Shown here in pieces: positions 44,339 through 51,773 of a stretch of 64,000 bases of DNA; positions within the stretch are counted from its first letter, which is position 1, and every line of letters begins with the position of its first letter. The notes below the pieces were generated by a model, which had not been told where the DNA came from, did no database searches, and saw nothing but the letters and a program-made list of their open reading frames with translations. Where the stretch lies: NCBI RefSeq assembly GCF_030388665.1, contig NZ_CP128846.1, positions 5,096,501 to 5,160,500 on the forward strand, in the 5' to 3' direction. The translations under genes were made by a program, and so were the position numbers. Origin of the DNA: Streptomyces flavofungini (GTDB taxonomy: Bacteria > Actinomycetota > Actinomycetes > Streptomycetales > Streptomycetaceae).

Positions 44339-45955
44339 TCAGGGTTCAGCAGGTGGCGGCCGGTGCCGCCTCAGCAACGAGTCGTAGGCGGCAACCGACG
44401 GCAGCGGCCGGGTGTCCGGGGGCAGAGCAGCCAGGCGCCGTTCGGTGAGCGAGGTGACCTGCGGGAAGCTCTGCTCAGGTCCGTGATCAACGGTGCTGAC
44501 CGAGTCGGTCCGGGCCGCTTTGCGGGCCTCGACTGCGACCGCATCCGAGGTCATGGCGCCGGCCTGGAGGGCCGCGGCGATGCCGGCGACGACATGCTCG
44601 TGTGTCATCGTGCGGTGCAGCAGAAGCACCTCGATCAGTGCCCGGGTGCCTGCCGGGTCCCCGTGAAGTTTGCGGACCGCCGCCCACCAGGCATCGTGGA
44701 CAGGAGTGAACTTGCCTGCAGCGCGTGCTTGTTCGAGTGCGGTCGCTCCGGGCAGGGCTCCGGGCTTTCGCAGGAGGGCCTCGAGGTAGTGGTCCAGCTC
44801 CAGGCGGACTCCGCCGCGGGTGGCGAGCCGTTCATGTCGGGCGACCTCGGTGCGTCCCTCGTAGATCACCAACTCGGAGGCGTGCAGCAGGACGCGCACC
44901 TGCCGGCCGATGAGACGCACCGGCACCGAGTAGCGGTTCATGCGGATGCGGATCTGCCCGTATCTGTCGACGCGCGGGTTGAACAGCCTGGCAGTCTCGA
45001 AGTGTTCTTCGGGCAATGCCCTCAGCAGGGGCTGTTCAACGGTGAAGTGCTCGCCGACGGTGTGCGGTCTGGAACCGATCCGTCGGGCGTCGTCCTCCAG
45101 GTCCCAGCGTTCGACCTGGGCATTGAGCTCTGCAAGTGAATCGACTTCCGGAACCGGGACGAGGTGGTTGCGGCGGAAGCGTCTGACTTCGCCTTCGACT
45201 CCGCCCTTTTCGTGGGCGCCTTCCTTGCCGGGCTGGCAGTAGAACGCCTCCAGTCCGTAGTGCGAGCGGAAGGCCACCCAGCGCTCGGATTCACGGCGGT
45301 CACGAAAGCCCAGCACCCGCGAGACCGCGGAGCGCAGGTTGTCGTATCGGACCTTGCTGGTCGGGATCCCGCCGAGCACCCTGAGGGCATGGACGTGCCC
45401 CTCCAAGAACGCCTCCTGGCCTTCGGAGGCGAAGATGCGGTGCACGGCCTTGCCCGAGAACGACATGCGGAACGTGAACAGCGTGCACTTGGTCGGTTGG
45501 CCCCGGAGTTTTACCCACACATCCCCGAAATCAACTTCGGCCTCCGCCCCGGGCCGGTGGGACTGGGGAATGAACACCTGCACCGGCCCCAGCCCGGCTT
45601 CCTGGCGTATCTCCGGTCGGCGCCACTGCACGTAGTCGCAGACGGTGGAGTAGGAGATGCCCTCCATCTCGTGCTCGTCCCGCAACCGCTCGAACATCCG
45701 CTTCACGGTGTGCCGCTGCGTGCGTGGAGCATCCAGATCCGTCCGCAGCATTTCGTCGATCGCGGGCTTGAAGGCATCCAGGCGCGAACGGCGGGGCGGC
45801 AACTTCTTCCGCGGCGCAGGAAACGCCGACGACAGGGCCTCCCGGACCGTGCGGCGATGGACTCCGTACTTGCGAGCCAACGCGCGTACCGACAAGCCCA
45901 GCATGCGCGAGTCACGACGGATCGCCGCGTACATCTCGATCTTGCTTGGCGCCAT
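44339..45955 (-). CDS. istA: IS21-family transposase IstA
   Basis: 538 residues. Helix-turn-helix region LGLSVRALARKYGVHRRTVRE near the N-terminus. The rve-type catalytic core has DDE acids in AEAEVDFGDVWVKL, SKVRYDNLRSAVS and GKEGAHEKGGVEGEVR. The C-terminal part, RIRMNRYSVPVRLIGRQVRV, is the Mu-transposase-like domain. Start at MAPSKIEMYAAI (ATG 45953-45955). Complete and apparently functional. Confidence 0.93.
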   Translation of the reverse strand: MAPSKIEMYAAIRRDSRMLGLSVRALARKYGVHRRTVREALSSAFPAPRKKLPPRRSRLDAFKPAIDEMLRTDLDAPRTQRHTVKRMFERLRDEHEMEGISYSTVCDYVQWRRPEIRQEAGLGPVQVFIPQSHRPGAEAEVDFGDVWVKLRGQPTKCTLFTFRMSFSGKAVHRIFASEGQEAFLEGHVHALRVLGGIPTSKVRYDNLRSAVSRVLGFRDRRESERWVAFRSHYGLEAFYCQPGKEGAHEKGGVEGEVRRFRRNHLVPVPEVDSLAELNAQVERWDLEDDARRIGSRPHTVGEHFTVEQPLLRALPEEHFETARLFNPRVDRYGQIRIRMNRYSVPVRLIGRQVRVLLHASELVIYEGRTEVARHERLATRGGVRLELDHYLEALLRKPGALPGATALEQARAAGKFTPVHDAWWAAVRKLHGDPAGTRALIEVLLLHRTMTHEHVVAGIAAALQAGAMTSDAVAVEARKAARTDSVSTVDHGPEQSFPQVTSLTERRLAALPPDTRPLPSVAAYDSLLRRHRPPPAEP

Positions 45956-46096
45956 ACGCGCCCCCTCAAAGCTCAGGGCACGCTGATGCTCCCACCGCAA
46001 CAGTCCCAGTGGGGCCAAAACTCGCTGGAACCGTTTCCCGCCCTTGACAGGTGGGGCCAGCACTCATTCCTAAGTGGGGCCAGAGAACACTCCTAA

Positions 46097-46956
46097 GACG
46101 TCATTTCATTTGGCGATTCTGCGATGGCATATGAGGGTTGCCGCGATGGCGGTGAAGGCGAGGAAGTGCTCGGGCTTGCGTTCGTATCGGCGGTGGAGTC
46201 GGCGGCAGCCCGACAGCCAGGACACCGTCCGTTCCACGACCCAGCGGTGCCGACCCAGGCGCTGGGAAGACTCAGTGCCCTTGCGTGCGATGCGGTGGGT
46301 GATCTGCCGTAAAGAGAGCCAGCGTCGCAGGTGGGGGTAGTCGTACCCCTTGTCGCCGTGGAGCTTGGCGGGCCGCCGACGCCTGGGGCCGCGGCGGGAG
46401 CGGACGGGCGGGATACCGCGGACCAGCGGGATGAGGGCCTGGCTGTCGTGGAGGTTGGCGGCGGAGATTCCGAGCGAGAGAGGCAGGCCGTGACGGTCGA
46501 CGATCAGGTGGATTTTCGATCCGTTCTTGCCGCGGTCGGTCGGATTCGGTCCCGTCAGCCGCCCCCTTTGAGGGCGCGGACGCTGACTGAGTCGATCGCA
46601 CAGCGCGACCAGTCCAGCTCACCGCGGGAGCCGAGCTCATCGAGGACAAGGCGATGGAGCTTGGCCCACACCCTCGCCTCGGACCACTCGGTGAACCGGC
46701 GGAAAGCGGTCACTCCCGAAGGGCCGAAGCCCGGCGGCAGTTGGTTCCACGTGCAGCCCGAGGTGGCGACGAAGATGATCGCGGCCAGCACCTCCCGGTC
46801 CCCATGCCGACGGCGACCGCCGCCCTGCGGACGCTCCGGCGCCGGCGGCACCACCCGCTCGAACAGCTCCCACAGATCATCTGGAGCCATTCGCTCAACA
46901 AGCGAAGAAGTCACCGTCCCAGGCTGCCGCAAGATCACACCAAACGAAATGGCGTC
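46097..46956. mobile_element. IS5-family (IS427-like) insertion sequence with TAA duplication
   Basis: 860 bp bounded by inverted repeats GACGTCATTTCATTTGG (46097-46113) and, reversed, GACGCCATTTCGTTTGG (46940-46956), and flanked on both sides by TAA (46094-46096 and 46957-46959), a 3-bp target duplication. Contains a transposase in two overlapping frames. Confidence 0.87.
46106..46914 (-). CDS. IS5-family transposase made by -1 frameshifting (orfA/orfB)
   Basis: OrfA (46555-46914, GTG start; ATG at 46890 possible) gives DDLWELFERVVPPAPERPQG, SGCTWNQLPPGFGPSG and the first catalytic Asp in CAIDSVSVRALKGGG. The frame of 46106-46554 continues PNPTDRGKNGSKIHLIVDR (second Asp), LHGDKGYDYPHLRR and WVVERTVSWLSGCRRLHRRY (Glu). 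The frames join by a -1 shift at the AAAGGGGGC run near 46561-46569, known for this IS group. Both halves look undamaged, so the element may be active. Confidence 0.85.
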
Positions 46957-47208
46957 TAAAGCCACGACGCCGATGAGTCGACCCTCGGAACGGCCGAGGA
47001 GCACTTCGGCGCCGGGTTGGGAGAGCTCGTCGGCGAGTGCGGTGGCGACCTGCTCGGTGCTGATGTGGTGCGGGTCCGGGAAGTCTCCGCTGAGTGCGAA
47101 GAACTCGTGGTTGGAGGCGTACAGGGCGGTGAGTTCCGTGAGGAGGGGGCCCGGCAGGTCGTCGGGGGAGGCACCGTCGACGGTGGCGGCGAGCGGTTCG
47201 AGGATCAT
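46957..47208 (-). pseudogene. N-terminal fragment of the split GNAT gene
   Basis: About 84 codons from ATG 47208: MILEPLAATVDGASPDDLPG, then LTALYASNHEFFALSGDFPD and LGRSEGRLIGVVAL, ending at the IS TAA duplication. A further GNAT bit (reading GGAGTGTTCTC) lies between the second and third element at 46083-46096. Joining it to the fragment at 41760-42056 gives GVVALGVF-x-RPGVVVTL, a normal GNAT progression. Confidence 0.85.
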
Positions 47209-47291
47209 GTGGCGCAGGCTAACGGCCCGGCAGGGAACGGGGCGGACGTCGCCCGATAGGGCAGGCCCGGGCCGTGTCCCGGCGGGCAAAT

Positions 47292-47399
47292 AGCGGACCG
47301 TGCTCGGGCGATGCATCGGAGCTGGGTGGCGGATGGTGCCCGGGTGATGCGTCGGAGTCGGGTGGCGGACTGCGCCCGGGTGATGTGTCGGAGTCGGGC
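47292..47399. repeat. three tandem copies of a 36-bp unit
   Basis: Units GCGGA..GTGC(T/C)CGGGTGATGCGTCGGAGTCGGGTG recur three times (a few differences) upstream of the split GNAT gene, in the 201-bp gap to the membrane-protein gene. No gene seen. Confidence 0.7.
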
Positions 47400-47409
47400 C
47401 AGGCCGGGG

Positions 47410-48498
47410 TTAGGACGAGGTGTCGGGGGACGGGGAGTTCCCGGGGTCCGGGGAGGTGGGGGTAGTGCGTTTGGTGGAGCGGCGCCATTCGCCGAGGAGG
47501 GACCAGAGGGTCGCGCCGAGGGCACCCGTGTTGACGGCGAGCCAGAAGGGGGAGGTGTCGGGGTCGGTCAGATTGTCGATGAGCAGGATGGTGAGGCAGA
47601 CAGCGAGAAGACAGGAACCGTAGAACTGGCGGCGGGCGAGACGTTGGCTGCGGCGAGGGCCGTCGGAGAGGCGTAGGGCGTAGACCTCGACGTCGCCGAA
47701 GACGTCGGCGGCGGGTTCGGTGCCCGGGGTGGCGGCGAGGTGGTGGCGGGCCTCGCGCACGTGGTCGCGGGCCTGGGCGGACGGCATGGCGTGGCGGCCG
47801 CGCAAGAGGCCGTCGAGGCGGGCGAACCAGGCCTCGTCGTCACCACTGCACGGGGCGGGGGTGAACCAGCGGTCGAGGGTGGTGTCGGGGAACTTCACCG
47901 CTGCGGCGATGGCGGCGAGGCAGACGACCATCAGGACCGGGGCGGGTACGGCGAAGAGTTGGCCTGTGGGGACGAAGGGAGTGGCGCCAACTGCCGTGCA
48001 GACCGCTCCGGCTGCGGCGGCTGCGAAGTACCAGGCGCCGCGGACCCGGCCGGCGGCGCGGGCGGCGAGGGCCGCGGTGGCCAGCGTCGCGCCGAGAACG
48101 ACGGCGGCGGTGATGGTGAAGGACGGCCAGCCGATGCCGACCTGGAGGCCGTCGCGCAGCCACTCGAAGCCGCAGAAGAGGAGTCCGCCGACGCCGAGGG
48201 AGACGAAGGAGCCGGAGATGCGTTCGCCGGGGGTCAGGCCGTGGGCGTCGATGCGAGCGCGGTGTTCTTCGGGGATGCGTTCGTCGGCGACGGATCGGGC
48301 GTAGGAGTCGGGGTCGCCGAGGAGGTCGAGGGCGGTGCGGTCCGCCTCGTGGACGAGTTGGTGCGCCTCGGTGAGGACGTCGTCGGCGAGGCCGGCGGGC
48401 GCGTCGTGGTCGAGGACGAGGCGCAGTTCGACGGAGGCGGCCCACGCCTCGTCCTCCTTGCGCCCCCAAGTGAGCTTCGGCTGGTGGCCCTTGGTCAT
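47410..48498 (-). CDS. multi-spanning membrane protein paired with PadR
   Basis: 362 residues. The cytoplasmic N-terminal 95 residues are helical and charged (WAASVELRLVLDHDAPAGLADDVL). About seven hydrophobic segments follow, including GSFVSLGVGGLLFCGFEWL, FTITAAVVLGATLATAALAA, AWYFAAAAAGAVCTAVGATP, PVLMVVCLAAIAAAVKF and FYGSCLLAVCLTILLID. Family resemblance is to uncharacterised proteins encoded behind PadR regulators. The start overlaps the padR stop by 4 nt (ATGA), so the pair is one operon and the protein is the likely regulated or co-acting partner. Confidence 0.7.
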   Translation of the reverse strand: MTKGHQPKLTWGRKEDEAWAASVELRLVLDHDAPAGLADDVLTEAHQLVHEADRTALDLLGDPDSYARSVADERIPEEHRARIDAHGLTPGERISGSFVSLGVGGLLFCGFEWLRDGLQVGIGWPSFTITAAVVLGATLATAALAARAAGRVRGAWYFAAAAAGAVCTAVGATPFVPTGQLFAVPAPVLMVVCLAAIAAAVKFPDTTLDRWFTPAPCSGDDEAWFARLDGLLRGRHAMPSAQARDHVREARHHLAATPGTEPAADVFGDVEVYALRLSDGPRRSQRLARRQFYGSCLLAVCLTILLIDNLTDPDTSPFWLAVNTGALGATLWSLLGEWRRSTKRTTPTSPDPGNSPSPDTSS

Positions 48499-49169
48499 GT
48501 CGGTTCCCCCGGTTCCGCTGTATGAGATGTGGGCCGTGCCGGGCCGGGGTCACCGGGTGTGCGGGACGCACTGGGTGAGCCCGGTGAGCTGGCTTCACTG
48601 GGTGAGCTGGCTGCGCCGACTTCACCGGGGACGCTGGGTGCGCTGGTCCCGGTGAGGGTGGCGACGGAGTGGGTGAAGGAGGCCCAGGCGGTGCGGTCGT
48701 GGTGAAGGCGGGCTCGGCCGGCGTCGGTGATGCGGTAGTACTTGCGGCCGGGGCCGCCCTCGCCGGCGCCCCACTCGATCTCGACGGAGCCGTCCTCTTC
48801 GAGGCGGGTGAGAGCCGGGTAGAGGGTGGCCGCCTTGACGCCGTGGATGCCTGCGGTGGCGAGGTGGTTGAGGAGGGCGTAGCCGTAGCTCTGCTTCTCG
48901 GTGTCGAGGATGGCCAGGAGGCAGAGGGGCAGGGCGGCACGGGTCCAGGCGGTGCTGACGGCGCTGGTGTGCGTGGTGCTGGTGTGCGCGGTGCTGGTGT
49001 GTGTGGTGCCGGACCCTGCAGCGCCGTGCCGTGCCGTGCGGGACCGTGCGGCGTCGGACTGCGCAGTGCCGGACCCCGCAGCGCGGGATTGTGAGGTGCC
49101 GGTGCCGGTGCCGGAGCTCGTGCTGGTGCTCAGGTCCGTGGCGGCGGGCGCTTTCGGCGGTTTTGGCAC
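48495..49169 (-). CDS. PadR-family transcriptional regulator
   Basis: 224 residues; GTG 49169 with GGGGGGA upstream. The winged helix-turn-helix is in LPLCLLAILDTEKQSYGYALLNHLATAGIHGVKAATLYPALTRLEEDG (residues 82-129), followed by the wing GGPGRKYYRITDAGRARLHH. A repeat-rich N-terminal extension (TSTSSGTGTGTSQSRAAGSG, then HTSTAHTSTTHTS) is unusual for PadR proteins. The ligand is unknown. Coupled to the membrane-protein gene. An autoregulated operon is typical of the family. Confidence 0.85.
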   Translation of the reverse strand: MPKPPKAPAATDLSTSTSSGTGTGTSQSRAAGSGTAQSDAARSRTARHGAAGSGTTHTSTAHTSTTHTSAVSTAWTRAALPLCLLAILDTEKQSYGYALLNHLATAGIHGVKAATLYPALTRLEEDGSVEIEWGAGEGGPGRKYYRITDAGRARLHHDRTAWASFTHSVATLTGTSAPSVPGEVGAASSPSEASSPGSPSASRTPGDPGPARPTSHTAEPGEPT

Positions 49170-49275
49170 TCCGGTCCCCCCTTCGCTCTTCGGTCGCGCC
49201 TTCTCGACTAGTTGGGGATTCAGAATAGTTGGAGGGAGGGGATAGTGCCAGTGTCGGTGGGTTGGTTGGGGCATG

Positions 49276-49312
49276 GCGAAGGGCCCCGACCTGGTGGGGT
49301 CGGGGCCCTTGC
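49276..49312 (-). terminator. terD terminator
   Basis: GCGAAGGGCCCCGACC / GGTCGGGGCCCTTGC, about 15 bp paired around TGGTGG, 24 bp past the terD stop. Confidence 0.8.
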
Positions 49313-49335
49313 TAAGTCCGCGGGGCGGAGGAACC

Positions 49336-49911
49336 TCAGACGTTGACGCCGAAGTCCTGCGCGATGCCGACGAGGCCGGAGGCGTAGCCCTGGCCGACGG
49401 CGCGGAACTTCCACTCGGCGCCGTTGCGGTAGAGCTCGCCGAAGACCATGGCGGTCTCGGTGGCGGCGTCCTCGGAGAGGTCGTAGCGGGCGATCTCGGT
49501 GCCGCCGGCCTGGTTCACGATGCGGATGAACGCGTTGCGGACCTGGCCGAAGTTCTGCGAGCGGTTCTCGGCGTCGTAGATCGAGACCGGGAAGACGATC
49601 TTCTCGATGTCGGCGGGGAGGCCCGCGAGGTTGACGTTGATCTGCTCGTCGTCGCCTTCGCCCTGGCCGGTGACGTTGTCGCCGGTGTGGACGATGGTCT
49701 GGTCCGGCGTCGCCTTGTTGTTGAAGAAGACGAAGTGGGCGTCCGAGTAGACCTTGCCCTGGGTGTTCACCGCGATGGCGGAGGCGTCCAGGTCGAAGTC
49801 GGTGCCCGTGGTGGTGCGGACGTCCCAGCCGAGGCCGACCGTGACGGCGGTCAGGCCAGGTGCCTCCTTGGTGAGCGAGACGTTGCCGCCCTTGGACAGG
49901 CTTACAGCCAT
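49336..49911 (-). CDS. terD: TerD-family tellurium/stress protein
   Basis: 191 residues, the length of a single TerD domain. [40 protein letters not shown] (calcium-binding acids), [20 protein letters not shown] and [22 protein letters not shown] are all characteristic. TerD proteins bind calcium and act in tellurite, phage and general stress resistance, and in Streptomyces influence development. It is monocistronic with its own terminator; other ter genes are not in the window. Confidence 0.93.
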   Translation of the reverse strand: MAVSLSKGGNVSLTKEAPGLTAVTVGLGWDVRTTTGTDFDLDASAIAVNTQGKVYSDAHFVFFNNKATPDQTIVHTGDNVTGQGEGDDEQINVNLAGLPADIEKIVFPVSIYDAENRSQNFGQVRNAFIRIVNQAGGTEIARYDLSEDAATETAMVFGELYRNGAEWKFRAVGQGYASGLVGIAQDFGVNV

Positions 49912-50200
49912 TGTTGGGAGTCCCTTCCTAGTTGCGTGAGTACAACCGTGTAGTACGTGCGTACTGTGCGGGCTTCGTGCTGGGACGAAGCTACCGACAC
50001 CCCTATGAACGCCGAGGGGGGTATCGAAGGTTCCATATGCCGGGGACTGTCTTTACTTTCTTTACTCGTTCGATGCGGACCGAAGCTGTCCTGGTCATGG
50101 GGCTTTGATGCGGACCGTTGGTACGGGCTTCGGGTGCGGGTGGGGTGCGGGCGGGAAAAGTGGGTGACGTGGGGTGTTCGTACGCGGGACCATGGAGCAC

Positions 50201-50635
50201 ATGTCCGGTCACCGCGCTTACGTCATCCGTGGCTCCGTCTCGCTGCCCGAGGCCGAGCTGATGTGGCGTTTCTCGCGGTCATCAGGGCCCGGTGGGCAGC
50301 ACGTCAACACCAGTGACTCGCAGGTCGAGCTCCGCTTCGACCTCGCGCGCACGGAGGCGCTGCCCGAGGTGTGGAAGGAGCGGGCGCTCGAGCGGCTCGG
50401 GCCACGCCTTGTGGGCGGCGTCATCAGCGTACGGGCCAGTGAGCACCGTTCGCAGTGGCGGAACAGGGAGATGGCGGCCACCCGCCTCGCCTCCCTGCTC
50501 GCGGAGGCCACCGCTCCGCCGCCCAAGCCGCGCCGCGCCACCCGCATCCCTCGCGGGATCAACGAGCGGCGGCTGCGGGAGAAGAAGCGGCGCGGGGAGA
50601 CGAAGCAGGGGCGCTCGGGCAAGGGCTGGGGCTAG
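50201..50635 (+). CDS. arfB: ArfB/YaeJ-like peptidyl-tRNA hydrolase (ribosome rescue)
   Basis: 144 residues. RF1/RF2-like catalytic domain with the GGQ motif in FSRSSGPGGQHVNTSDSQVEL. The C-terminal tail is strongly basic (RLREKKRRGETKQGRSGKGW), the part that enters the mRNA channel of stalled ribosomes in ArfB. Codon-recognition domains of true release factors are absent. An ATG at 50192 is an equally possible start. Convergent with the flavin reductase gene. Confidence 0.85.
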   Translation: MSGHRAYVIRGSVSLPEAELMWRFSRSSGPGGQHVNTSDSQVELRFDLARTEALPEVWKERALERLGPRLVGGVISVRASEHRSQWRNREMAATRLASLLAEATAPPPKPRRATRIPRGINERRLREKKRRGETKQGRSGKGWG

Positions 50636-50653
50636 GCCTGGGCCCGTGCGGTT

Positions 50654-51247
50654 CTAGTCCAACTGGCGGTAGCGGCCCTTGAAGTACAGCAGTGGGCCCC
50701 CGTCCGCGCTCGGCAGCTCCGCCGTCAGTACGCGGCCGATGACGAGGGTGTGATCGCCCGCCGTCACGGTCTGTTCCGTGCGGCACTCAAGGGTCGCGAG
50801 GGCGCCGCCGACCAGAGGGGCGCCGGTGATGTCGCCGCGTACGTAGGGGATGTCCTCGAAGAGGAGCCGGTCGCTGATGCGGCCCTTCATGGCGAAGCGG
50901 CCCGCGATGTGCCGCTGGCTCTCGGTCAGGACCGACACGGCCCACAGCGGCTGCTCCGCGAGCAGGTCGTCCATCCGGGAGCCCTCCCGCAGGCTGACCA
51001 TGACCAGGGGCGGGTCCAGGGACACGGAGAGGAAGGCCGTCGCCGTCATGCCGACGTCCTCGCTGCCGGGGGCCGTCGGGTCGTCCGGGTCGAGCGGGGG
51101 CTCTTGGGCCGTCACCAGGACCACGCCCGCGGCCAGGCGGGACATGGCGGCGCGGAACTCGTCGTTGCTCACCCCCACAGGATGAGGGGTGGACGAGGCC
51201 CCGGTCGGGGTCCGGGTCTGGGTCTTGATGGTCAGATCGGCAGCCAC
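50654..51247 (-). CDS. flavin reductase family protein
   Basis: 197 residues, split-barrel flavin reductase of the HpaC type; GTG start. Core FRAAMSRLAAGVVLVTAQEP, GMTATAFLSVSLDPPLVMVS, PLWAVSVLTESQRHIAGRFA, ALATLECRTEQTVTAGDHTL, and the end LLYFKGRYRQLD. It provides reduced FMN or FAD to a partner monooxygenase, which is not nearby. Normal length apart from about 25 extra N-terminal residues. Confidence 0.88.
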   Translation of the reverse strand: MAADLTIKTQTRTPTGASSTPHPVGVSNDEFRAAMSRLAAGVVLVTAQEPPLDPDDPTAPGSEDVGMTATAFLSVSLDPPLVMVSLREGSRMDDLLAEQPLWAVSVLTESQRHIAGRFAMKGRISDRLLFEDIPYVRGDITGAPLVGGALATLECRTEQTVTAGDHTLVIGRVLTAELPSADGGPLLYFKGRYRQLD

Positions 51248-51491
51248 GTTGTTGACGCTAGTCGCGGACTCGGGTGCTTCGCATCGGACCCCGGGCTGAG
51301 GGTGGACCTAGGGCGAGACCTAGGACTTTCGGGGGCGGCGGGCCCCGCAGGGGCGTATGGTGCGCGGGACCCCGGGGGTCGGCCCCGGCTTCGGTGGTGC
51401 AGTCGCGTTGCCCCTTGGCCAAGGCTTGTGCACCACCCTCCGTATAGCTCAAATTTGGCTCAACTCCAGGGCTCAAATCGGACCTCTCACC

Positions 51492-51507
51492 TGTGACTTG
51501 AGTCACA
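51492..51507. promoter_or_regulatory. perfect CRP-type palindrome upstream of cdgB
   Basis: TGTGACTTGAGTCACA fits TGTGA-N6-TCACA exactly and extends to an 18-bp inverted repeat with the outer C-G pair. It also contains TGAC-N4-GTCA, near the BldD pattern TNAC-N5-GTNA but one base short. TTGACC follows at 51522, so a promoter downstream is likely. The 526-bp interval 51248-51773 otherwise holds only the leader repeats at 51660-51715. Confidence 0.6.
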
Positions 51508-51773
51508 GGGCCCATATTTTGTTGACCCTGTGTACCGAGTGGGCAGCTCGCTGTGATTCAGTGACGGTGGCAATCGGACAGGTACGGAACAGGCACGTAC
51601 AGGCACAGACGCTGGGGCGCCACGGCGCGACGGGGCGCGAAGGAACCCACGGCGGAGTCAGAGATTCAGAGTCAGAGCTAAAGATTCAGCTAGAGATTCA
51701 GAGTTTCAGAGTTACGGACACTGAGGACGCTGCGGATCCTGGAGTTGCTGTCGAGGTCTCGGGGAGAGCGAGC

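Larger units (their letters stand above)
42944..46082. mobile_element. IS21-family insertion sequence with a passenger gene
   Basis: About 3.1 kb from TGGCCCC to GGGGCCA. Multiple copies of the terminal recognition word GTTTTGGCCCCAC lie at both ends: 42963-42975 and 43008-43020 on the left; 46009-46021 and shorter forms at 46051 and 46074 on the right. Equal spacing (16 bp) separates the first two copies on each side. It contains istA, istB and one extra gene on the other strand. Flanking duplications could not be found. Confidence 0.85.

Noticed and set aside
51492..51507. Assignment of the palindrome as a BldD box
   Set aside because: Spacing between TGAC and GTCA is four, not five; kept as a CRP-type site with BldD only as a possibility.
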